This document shows positions 1 through 5,585 of a DNA stretch of 10,045 bases, in pieces; position 1 is the first letter of the stretch; each line of letters starts with the position of its first letter. Location: the NCBI GenBank assembly GCA_035307785.1, contig DATGHS010000507.1, positions 1 to 10,045 of the forward strand, given 5' to 3'. The notes under the pieces are model-generated. The model was given only the letters and a program-made list of their open reading frames with translations. It ran no database searches and had not been told where the DNA came from. The position numbers were made by a program, and so were the translations under genes. The DNA comes from DATGHS01 sp035307785. Lineage in GTDB: Bacteria; Planctomycetota; Planctomycetia; Gemmatales; Gemmataceae.

Positions 1-210
1 ACAGTAGGCAGCTAGCCAGGTGCCGTCCGCCGAAGAGATCAAGTTTGAACGGAAATCGACATCGAATTCAATTGGCAAGACTTGCAGGGAGTCATTATTA
101 CCAACATTCCAGATATAAAGATGATTCGCAGTGAGGGCCGCAACGTGGGCATTAGACGCTGCCAAAGTCACAGCGTACACAACGTCATTAGGGCCGGTGA
201 AAATCCTCAT
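1..210 (-). CDS. WD40-like beta-propeller protein, N-terminal fragment (cut by window edge)
   Basis: The minus strand is open from 300 to the left edge. I place the start at the ATG at 210-208, which leaves 70 codons in the window. The peptide begins MRIFTGPNDVVYAVTLAAS and contains an LYIWNV strand, then a second blade starting SSADGTWLAAYC. This repeated pattern of a hydrophobic strand, D/N-G turn and xxIWNV is typical of WD40 blades; the first blade is about residues 8-38 and the second begins about residue 55. A purine-rich stretch (GAAAAAG) sits just before the ATG but is not a strong ribosome-binding site. In-frame TTG and GTG codons lie upstream, so the start is not certain. By hand count GC is about 48% over 1-240, against well over 60% in the neighbouring dehydratase, so the gene may have a different history. 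No specific function can be assigned from one and a half blades. Confidence 0.62.
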   Translation of the reverse strand, partial: MRIFTGPNDVVYAVTLAASNAHVAALTANHLYIWNVGNNDSLQVLPIEFDVDFRSNLISSADGTWLAAYC

Positions 211-331
211 GACTTTTTCAACAATTGATAGAGTGGTCTGACGAATCGAGGCTTTCCGTTTACGCACATGGTAGCAATGAGCCAACCGGAATGGCGATCC
301 CTAAATGCATATTTAATTGAGTCTGAACTTT

Positions 332-2389
332 ATGATTTCCACATTCTCTTCCCTCCTCGACTCTGACCCCGCCATCTTCCGCCTCACCACGCACACTCCC
401 GGCCCCGGCGGCGCGTTGCCGTTGACCGACGATTTGCTTCGTCATGCCCCGAGCGGCGATCTGTTTGGCTGGACCCAGAACGTGGGCATGGGGTGGCAGC
501 CGGCGGCGCTGGGGCAGAAGGAATTCCTCATCCTCTCCACGCATGGCGGCTTGCGGGCCGACGATGGCCGGCCGGTTGCGCTGGGCTATCACACCGGGCA
601 CTGGGAAGTGGGCCTGCTGGTGAAGGCGGCGGCGGAGTGGTTCGCGGCCAACGGCTGCGTTCCGTTTGCCGGGGCGGTGACTGACCCGTGCGATGGCCGC
701 ACGCAGGGCACGCCAGGGATGATGGACAGCCTGCCTTACCGCAACGATGCCGCCACGGTCTTTCGCCGGCTCATTCGGTCGCTGCCGACGCGCAGCGGCG
801 TGCTCGGCGTGGCCACTTGCGACAAGGGCCTGCCCGCTATGATGATGGCACTGGCCGGCATGCACGATTTGCCCTGCGTGCTGGTTCCCGGCGGCGTGAT
901 GTTGGCCGGTGAGCCGGGGCACGAAGACACCGGAAAGGTGCAGAGCATCGGCGCTCGCTTTGCGCATGGCGAAATCACGCTCGAACAGGCGGCGGAGGCC
1001 GGTTGTCACGCCTGCGCCAGCCCCGGTGGCGGCTGTCAGTTCCTGGGCACCGCGGCCACGTCGCAGGTGGTGGGAGAAGCGCTCGGGCTCACGTTGCCGC
1101 ATGCCGCGCTCGCGCCGTCGGGACAGCCAGTTTGGCTCGACATGGCGAAGCGGTCGGCGCAGGCATTGGCCCAGCTCGCCGCTCGCGGCGTTGCCGTGAA
1201 AGACATCCTCACGCCGGAAGCTTTCCGAAATGCGATCACGGTACACGCCGCCTTCGGCGGCTCCACGAATCTACTGCTGCACATTCCGGCTATCACCTTC
1301 CACGCCGGCGTGCCCCGGCCGACCTTGGAAGATTGGATCGAAATCAATCGCAAGGTGCCGCGGCTTGTCGATGCATTGCCGAATGGGCCTTTGAATCATC
1401 CCACAATCCGCGTCTTCCTTGCCGGTGGCGTGCCGGAGGTGATGCTGCACCTGCGAAACCTTGGACTCTTGCACATCGATTGCCTAACCGTGACCGGCGA
1501 AAGCCTCGGCACAATCCTCGATTGGTGGGAGAAATCCGAGCGCCGCTTGCGATTCCGCGCCATCTTGCAAGAGTCGGACGGTATCAATCCCGACGATGTT
1601 ATTATGTCGCCGGAGCGCGCGCGAGCGCGCGGCCTAGCCAGCACGGTGACGTTTCCGCGCGGCAACCTGGCCCCGGAAGGCGCCGTCATCAAGAGCACGT
1701 CGATCGACCCGTCGGTGATCGATTCCGACGGCGTCTATCGCAAGACCGGCCCCGCTCGTGTTTTCACTCGCGAAAAAGATGCCGTGACCGCGATTAAGAG
1801 TGGTCGAGTAAAGCCCGGCGACGTGCTGGTGCTTTGTGGTTGCGGCCCGCTTGGGCGCGGCATGGAGGAGATTTATCAGATTACTTCGGCGCTCAAGCAC
1901 TTGAGTTGGGGCAAGCACGTGGCCGTGCTGACGGATGCGCGCTTCAGTGGCGTGTCCACCGGTGCTTGCATCGGCCATATAAGCCCCGAAGCGTTGGCCG
2001 GCGGGCCCATCGGCAAGCTCCGCGACGGCGACATGATTCGGATCGTGATTGATCGAAAAAAGCTGGAAGGAAGCGTGGATTTCATTGATTCTTCTCCCTC
2101 TCCCCCCGCTTCGGGGGGAGAGGGATGGGGTAAGGGGGGTGACAGGCCAGCTAGCGCCAAGTCCCCCACTCCCTCACCCCCGTCCCCTGTCCCCCGAAGC
2201 GGGGGAGAGGGGAGCATTAGTGCCACGATTCTGGCCGAACGCGAACCGCATCCCAATCTCGCTCCCGACCCGGGCCTTCCGGCCGATACTCGACTTTGGG
2301 CGATTCTGCAGCAGGCCAGCGGCGGGGTTTGGGGAGGCTGCGTGTACGACGTGGACAAGATTGGGGAAGCGATTTTGGAAAAGCGCTGA
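332..2389 (+). CDS. yjhG: D-xylonate dehydratase, YjhG/YagF type (IlvD/Edd family)
   Basis: Cytosolic iron-sulfur dehydratase that should remove water from D-xylonate to give 2-keto-3-deoxy-D-xylonate in non-phosphorylative pentose breakdown. The 685-aa protein follows E. coli YjhG/YagF (about 655 aa, recalled from memory) almost end to end, with shared blocks such as PSGDLFG, SDPCDGRTQGT-like, RLIRSLP, CDKGLPAMMMALA, GGGCQFLGTA, FGGSTNLLLHIPAI and DARFSGVSTGACIGH. Expected cluster cysteines are C120 (DPCDG), C163 (CDKG) and C235 (GGGCQ); S539 in RFSG is the expected catalytic serine. I prefer the ATG at 332 to the TTG at 317 because the spacing to the THTPGPGG motif then matches the family N-terminus; there is no clear Shine-Dalgarno. 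Residues about 587-628 are a Pro/Gly/Ser-rich stretch encoded by an inserted palindromic repeat, which accounts for the extra length. The conserved tail (DTRLWAILQ, SGGVWGGCVYD) resumes after it, so the gene looks intact. Paralogous sugar-acid dehydratases with other substrates are the main alternative. Confidence 0.93.
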   Translation: MISTFSSLLDSDPAIFRLTTHTPGPGGALPLTDDLLRHAPSGDLFGWTQNVGMGWQPAALGQKEFLILSTHGGLRADDGRPVALGYHTGHWEVGLLVKAAAEWFAANGCVPFAGAVTDPCDGRTQGTPGMMDSLPYRNDAATVFRRLIRSLPTRSGVLGVATCDKGLPAMMMALAGMHDLPCVLVPGGVMLAGEPGHEDTGKVQSIGARFAHGEITLEQAAEAGCHACASPGGGCQFLGTAATSQVVGEALGLTLPHAALAPSGQPVWLDMAKRSAQALAQLAARGVAVKDILTPEAFRNAITVHAAFGGSTNLLLHIPAITFHAGVPRPTLEDWIEINRKVPRLVDALPNGPLNHPTIRVFLAGGVPEVMLHLRNLGLLHIDCLTVTGESLGTILDWWEKSERRLRFRAILQESDGINPDDVIMSPERARARGLASTVTFPRGNLAPEGAVIKSTSIDPSVIDSDGVYRKTGPARVFTREKDAVTAIKSGRVKPGDVLVLCGCGPLGRGMEEIYQITSALKHLSWGKHVAVLTDARFSGVSTGACIGHISPEALAGGPIGKLRDGDMIRIVIDRKKLEGSVDFIDSSPSPPASGGEGWGKGGDRPASAKSPTPSPPSPVPRSGGEGSISATILAEREPHPNLAPDPGLPADTRLWAILQQASGGVWGGCVYDVDKIGEAILEKR
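2094..2214. repeat. Palindromic GC-rich element inserted in frame in the dehydratase gene
   Basis: Two long arms, 2094-2143 and 2161-2214, are imperfect inverted copies of each other around a 17-bp spacer (2144-2160) that contains GCTAGC close to the centre. Each arm holds its own hairpin. In the left one 2096-2108 pairs perfectly with 2112-2124 around a CTT loop. In the right one 2184-2196 pairs with 2200-2212 around AAG, with one G-G mismatch. Both share the core CCCCCGCTTCGGGGG in opposite orientations. This is the architecture of a small non-autonomous MITE/REP-like element. It has no stop in the dehydratase frame and is read as a run rich in Pro, Ser and Gly. It sits exactly where the family alignment shows a variable loop just before the ATILAE block. 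Target duplications are not clear. Confidence 0.85.
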
Positions 2390-2435
2390 GCGCGGAATTC
2401 GCAAGAATCCCGCTGCGATGGACGGCCGACGATCG

Positions 2436-2441
2436 TAGAAT
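2436..2441 (+). promoter_or_regulatory. Possible -10 element before the small lipoprotein gene
   Basis: TAGAAT matches the TATAAT consensus at four or five of six positions and lies 45 bp upstream of the lipoprotein start, in the 96-bp gap after the dehydratase stop. No convincing -35 hexamer stands 16-18 bp upstream, so read-through from the dehydratase gene is an equally good explanation for expression. Confidence 0.22.
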
Positions 2442-2473
2442 GCTCTCGTCCTGCCGCCTTGGCAATCTCTTAT

Positions 2474-2481
2474 AAGGAGGA
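2474..2481 (+). promoter_or_regulatory. Strong Shine-Dalgarno that fixes the lipoprotein start
   Basis: AAGGAGGA precedes the ATG at 2486 by 4 nt. It rules out an in-frame reading that starts at 2459 and would add nine residues ahead of the signal peptide. Confidence 0.8.
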
Positions 2482-2485
2482 GACC

Positions 2486-2644
2486 ATGCGCTGGTATTAT
2501 CCGTTCCTTCCGTTCCTGGCGTTGCTTGTGCTCGGCTGTGAGAAAACGCCCGACAGCAAGATCACCACGGCGCCAAAGACGACCGCAAGCGAGTCGCCGC
2601 CCATTCCAGACTTCTCGTCGCCATCGACCGGCAAGACGAACTAG
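2486..2644 (+). CDS. Small predicted lipoprotein (52 aa)
   Basis: Short secreted lipoprotein of unknown function. It begins MRWYYPFLPFLALLVLGC: one arginine, a hydrophobic core (residues 3-16) and a lipobox-like VLG-C with the modifiable cysteine at residue 18. The remaining 34 residues are Thr/Ser/Pro/Lys-rich and look disordered, with no recognisable domain. The start is well fixed because AAGGAGGA at 2474-2481 is an almost perfect Shine-Dalgarno 4 nt upstream of the ATG, the clearest ribosome-binding site in the window. The Leu at -2 of the lipobox is slightly unusual. It lies 96 bp after the dehydratase on the same strand and ends 6 bp from the stop of the convergent thioredoxin-TPR gene. 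Small lipoproteins of this shape are common and rarely conserved, and nothing links it to xylonate metabolism beyond position. Confidence 0.75.
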   Translation: MRWYYPFLPFLALLVLGCEKTPDSKITTAPKTTASESPPIPDFSSPSTGKTN

Positions 2645-2650
2645 CCGACA

Positions 2651-3511
2651 TCAATACATCACGCGCTGCAGTTTTGTACGGTACTCGTCGGCAAGATCCG
2701 AGCGCACACCGATGATGTGAAAAACCTGAACCATCAATTCCTTTACCTTGGTACGGGCCAGTTCGCGGTCAATTTCCGCTGCCGCGAGCAACATCGCCAG
2801 TGCTTCGGGATAGCGCTTCTGTGCGGCAAGAAGCGCTCCCAGCTCCAAGCGCACATTTGCATTTGCCGGCTCTGCTTCAGCCTGGCGGCGCAAGTCCGCT
2901 TCATTACTCGTTCCGGTGGAGTGCTTACGGACATCGCGCTCGGAGCGAATTCGGTCGGCCTCGGCACCATTCTCTCCGCCGGGCGGCACCGGCTCAAGCA
3001 GCGCCTCGATCTCGTCGAGTGCGCCGGCTGCCAGCCGAAGCCGGGCAAGCCCCAGCCGCGCCTCGATATGATCCTTATCCTTCTCCAAAACTTTCCGATA
3101 GATCGCTTCCGCCTCCGCCGGCTTGTTGGACTCCAGCGACTTGGCTTGCAGCGCTTGCTTGTCGACTTCGCTGGGCACGAGCCGGTCCAGGAATTCGACC
3201 AGTGACTCCTCCGGCAGCACGCCTTCGAATTGCAAGACGAGCGAGCCGTCTTTGATGGCCTTCACTGCGGGAATACTCTGGACCTGGAAGTATTCCGCCA
3301 GGCGCGGATTCTCATCGACGTTCACTTTGGCCAGCAGCACCTCGCCGTTGCGCTGGTGCACCAATCGTTCCAAGATCGGAGCCAGCGACCGGCACGGGCC
3401 GCACCATTCGGCCCAGAAATCGACCACCACCGGTTTCTCGAACGAGCGGTCCACGACCGCGGCCTGGAAATTGGTTTCGGTGGCTTCGAAAACGAATGGA
3501 GATGTTGCCAT
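2651..3511 (-). CDS. cnoX: Thioredoxin-TPR co-chaperone, CnoX/YbbN family
   Basis: The 286-aa protein has the YbbN/CnoX plan and length (E. coli YbbN is 284 aa): an N-terminal thioredoxin fold (residues about 6-112) followed by a tetratricopeptide region. The redox site is WCGPC at residues 36-40, with the cis-proline of SIPAVK at residue 81. The C-terminal part has TPR-like helices (ALQAKSLESNKPAEAEAIYRK; LGALLAAQKRYPEALAMLL) and ends LADEYRTKLQRVMY, close to the YbbN tail. Family members are cytosolic holdases that hand substrates to GroEL and DnaK and guard cysteines from over-oxidation. E. coli YbbN has lost the first active-site cysteine; this one keeps both, so thiol-disulfide activity is expected. 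The start at 3511 is chosen because the family begins near MATSPFVFEA; the 29 residues of open frame upstream are encoded by repeat and intergenic DNA. No Shine-Dalgarno is visible. It is probably the last gene of a four-gene operon, 38 bp after the Rieske gene. Confidence 0.9.
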   Translation of the reverse strand: MATSPFVFEATETNFQAAVVDRSFEKPVVVDFWAEWCGPCRSLAPILERLVHQRNGEVLLAKVNVDENPRLAEYFQVQSIPAVKAIKDGSLVLQFEGVLPEESLVEFLDRLVPSEVDKQALQAKSLESNKPAEAEAIYRKVLEKDKDHIEARLGLARLRLAAGALDEIEALLEPVPPGGENGAEADRIRSERDVRKHSTGTSNEADLRRQAEAEPANANVRLELGALLAAQKRYPEALAMLLAAAEIDRELARTKVKELMVQVFHIIGVRSDLADEYRTKLQRVMY

Positions 3512-3523
3512 GTGTTTATTTAT

Positions 3524-3550
3524 AGGTCGTATGCGTCGTATAGGACCTAT
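3524..3550. repeat. Three 9-bp tandem units with terminal inverted repeat
   Basis: Three consecutive nonamers, AGGTCGTAT, GCGTCGTAT and AGGACCTAT, fill the gap between the Rieske and thioredoxin-TPR genes. The outer units also form an inverted repeat (ATAGGTC at 3522-3528, GACCTAT at 3544-3550). The last base of the array is the final base of the Rieske stop codon. I see no T-tract, so it does not look like an intrinsic terminator. It resembles short dispersed intergenic repeats that I associate with planctomycete genomes, though I cannot verify copy number. Confidence 0.65.
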
Positions 3551-4671
3551 TAATTCCCCTCCGGGCCACGGGCCAAGGCAACTGCTTTTTGCAACCATCC
3601 CGCCAATAGCCGATGAAAATGATACCCGGCCTTTTCGCGCTGCACGCTGAAACGGCCAGTGTCGTAGGAGCGGCTGCCGAGTCCGCGTTGGACTTCTTCA
3701 CAGATGCCCACGTCTTCCAGTTGAATCTGGTGGCCCAACTCCATGCTTTCGCGCTGGAAGCGCTCCTCAGCGGCGAGGCCTTCAGCAGCAAAGTAGAAGT
3801 CGAAGATCACGCGGCAGCGCTCGGGCCCAAGCGGAAAGACCACGTTCGTGTCCATCACGCCGCCGTACAAGTTCAGCATGAAATTCGGAAACACATACCA
3901 GTATTGAGCCATTTGCCCGGGCCGCAGCGCATTGCCGGCCGTGCCCAGCGGGCTCGTCTGAACGCTGCTAAAGCCAAAGGTTTCGGTGCGGTAGTGCGAA
4001 TAGTCCAGCATCCCGGCCAGAGTGGGATGCACGGTATTCACGTGATACCCGCCGTCGAGATAATTATCGACGAACACCTTCCAGTTGCAGCGTAGCTCGT
4101 ACTCTTTGCGCGCGACGAAGCGCAGCGCTGCTAATTCCGACTCGGCGACGCGCTCTGCCAGCGGATCCAGTTGCTCGGCCAAGGCTGGTCCATCGGCGCC
4201 CAGGCGCACGGCGACCAACGGTCCGAAAGTACCCACGGCGATCTCTTTCAAGCCATGGTCTTCACGTTGGAAATCGGCCACGCCGTCGAACTCCGGCGTG
4301 CCGCGCAGCCGGCCGGCAAGATCGTAAGTCCAGCCGTGATAACGGCACCGCAAGCGCGATACTTGGCCGCACGGCTCGGACAGCAAGACCGCGGCTTTGT
4401 GCCGACACACGTTGTAGAAAGCGCGAAGGATTCCATCTTGCCCGCGAATCACGACCAGCGGTTCGCCGGCCAGCTCGGTGGTGAAATACGAACCCGGCTT
4501 TTCTACTTGATTGAGGCGGCCCACGAAGATCCAGGAACGAGCGAAGACCGTGCGGCGTTCCAGAGCAGCGATCTCGCCGTCGGAATACCACGCGGCTGGA
4601 ATGGTCCGTGCCCGCTCCAACGGTAGCATTGGGTCGAAGGCGGACAACAGGGACGTGAGATGTTCGGACAT
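3550..4671 (-). CDS. Rieske non-heme iron oxygenase, choline-monooxygenase-like alpha subunit
   Basis: Cytosolic oxygenase of 373 aa with both hallmark metal sites. The Rieske [2Fe-2S] ligands are C89-x-H91 and C109-x2-H112 (CRHKAAV and CRYHGW). The mononuclear iron site is in NWKVFVDNYLDGGYHVNTVH, giving H210 and H215 with D206 as the likely bridging acid, and D320 in LEDVGICEEVQRG as the third ligand. The DNYLDGGYHV and ICEEVQRGL strings are closest to choline monooxygenase, GbcA and CntA-type enzymes, which oxidise quaternary or methylated amines. The actual substrate cannot be read from sequence. No ferredoxin reductase is in the window, so electrons must come from elsewhere. The start at 4671 leaves 17 bp after the propeller stop; the open frame further upstream lies inside that gene and is not coding. 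Only a weak AGGTG stands upstream. Members of this family normally work as trimers. Confidence 0.92.
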   Translation of the reverse strand: MSEHLTSLLSAFDPMLPLERARTIPAAWYSDGEIAALERRTVFARSWIFVGRLNQVEKPGSYFTTELAGEPLVVIRGQDGILRAFYNVCRHKAAVLLSEPCGQVSRLRCRYHGWTYDLAGRLRGTPEFDGVADFQREDHGLKEIAVGTFGPLVAVRLGADGPALAEQLDPLAERVAESELAALRFVARKEYELRCNWKVFVDNYLDGGYHVNTVHPTLAGMLDYSHYRTETFGFSSVQTSPLGTAGNALRPGQMAQYWYVFPNFMLNLYGGVMDTNVVFPLGPERCRVIFDFYFAAEGLAAEERFQRESMELGHQIQLEDVGICEEVQRGLGSRSYDTGRFSVQREKAGYHFHRLLAGWLQKAVALARGPEGN

Positions 4672-4688
4672 TGATGTAACGTCGGCAC

Positions 4689-5585
4689 CTACATTTCGAA
4701 CTTCCGCGCCATAAGCGTGCCATCGGCAAAGCCACAGATCAAGCGTTCGCCCAATGCTGACAATGCCAGGGCGGTGGGCGGTTGCGGCAACGCCACGGTG
4801 ACCAGCACGTCTCCCTTGCGATTGAAGCCGTAGTTTTCCTTGCCCAATCCTGCAGCCACCCCCTTGTCTCCCGCAAAGTTCAAAGCTGCCAGCCCGCACG
4901 GTTTCGGCAAATGCAGGCTGAAACGATTGCCGCCGTCCGGGCCGCAACCGCGCAAGCCTTCCGAGAAGCAAGCCAGGATCGTCGGGTCGCCGGCCGCCGC
5001 CACCGTCAGGCCGCCAATCTGCGATACCGGCCGGTCGGACCAGGTCCATTTGCCGGTCGATAAGTCCAGGCAGCCGGCCCACCCGAAGTCTGCCGCGGCC
5101 ATTAGCAACGGCAACACCGGAACGAAAGCGAGGTGCTGAATGGCACGAGGACTGTTAAATCGGCCGAGTAGTTTGCCCGTGCGGTCGAATAGCCACAGTT
5201 CGGCCTGGTGGTCCGATACAGCCAGATACTGGCCGAACGGATCGAGGGCTGCGGCAATGCCGCGAGCCGCGATCTTCTTCTCCCAGCGCACGCTCAAGTC
5301 CTGGCCAAGCCAGCAGACGCGCTCCGCCACAACAGCTGCAATCGCGCTGCCATCATCCGACAAGCAGCCGGCTGCCAGGTCCTTCCAGGTGCAGCGACCT
5401 TGCAGTTCCCCGCGCGGGTTGAAGAGCGACAAGTTATGCCGGGCGTCACGAACCAGCAGTGATTCTGCCTCGCGAGCCAAGGCAATGGCCCGCACTGCTC
5501 CGGGAACGGAAATCGACCAGATTAATGGCAACGGAAACGACAAGGGAGGACCAACGAAGCCCGCCGCAAGCACGGGAAGTTTCAC
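4689..5585 (-). CDS. Seven-bladed WD40-like beta-propeller protein
   Basis: Protein of 298 aa with no catalytic motif. I can divide residues about 30-298 into seven units of some 37-40 residues, each with a hydrophobic strand, a small G/D turn, a second strand and a basic or polar end. Examples are AALDPFGQYLAVSDHQAELW, LAFVPVLPLLMAAADFGWAG and ALALSALGERLICGFADGTL. This suggests a complete seven-bladed propeller, although WD dipeptides are degenerate. The start is the GTG at 5585, whose GTGA overlaps the TGA of the HEAT-repeat gene upstream; AGAAGAAGGGG just before it can serve as a ribosome-binding site. Overlap implies translational coupling. The first 25 residues are hydrophobic (LAAGFVGPPLSFPLPLIW) but lack a basic N-region, so a signal peptide is doubtful. 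Propellers of this type are binding platforms, and the partner is likely encoded in this operon. Confidence 0.8.
   Translation of the reverse strand: MKLPVLAAGFVGPPLSFPLPLIWSISVPGAVRAIALAREAESLLVRDARHNLSLFNPRGELQGRCTWKDLAAGCLSDDGSAIAAVVAERVCWLGQDLSVRWEKKIAARGIAAALDPFGQYLAVSDHQAELWLFDRTGKLLGRFNSPRAIQHLAFVPVLPLLMAAADFGWAGCLDLSTGKWTWSDRPVSQIGGLTVAAAGDPTILACFSEGLRGCGPDGGNRFSLHLPKPCGLAALNFAGDKGVAAGLGKENYGFNRKGDVLVTVALPQPPTALALSALGERLICGFADGTLMARKFEM

Noticed and set aside
317..331. TTG start for the dehydratase
   Set aside because: The ATG at 332 gives the family N-terminal length and no ribosome-binding site favours the TTG.
260..1246. 328-residue open frame on the minus strand
   Set aside because: It lies antisense to the strongly recognised dehydratase, has arginine- and alanine-rich composition typical of GC-rich shadow frames, and has no domain.
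1003..1797. 264-residue plus-strand open frame inside the dehydratase
   Set aside because: Alternative frame of a conserved enzyme; composition is Arg-rich with no recognisable motif.
2096..2124. Very stable hairpin as an intrinsic terminator
   Set aside because: It lies within conserved coding sequence and no T-tract follows, so repeat structure is the better explanation.
2049..2438. Plus-strand frame through the palindromic element and past the dehydratase stop
   Set aside because: Considered as evidence for a frameshift, but the dehydratase frame itself continues intact to the conserved tail, so no frameshift is needed.
3123..3650. 175-residue plus-strand open frame
   Set aside because: Antisense to the thioredoxin-TPR and Rieske genes, whose metal and redox motifs show that the minus strand is coding.
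3550..5082. Longer Rieske protein of 510 residues
   Set aside because: The extra 137 residues come from the wrong frame of the propeller gene; the family N-terminus and gene spacing fit the ATG at 4671.
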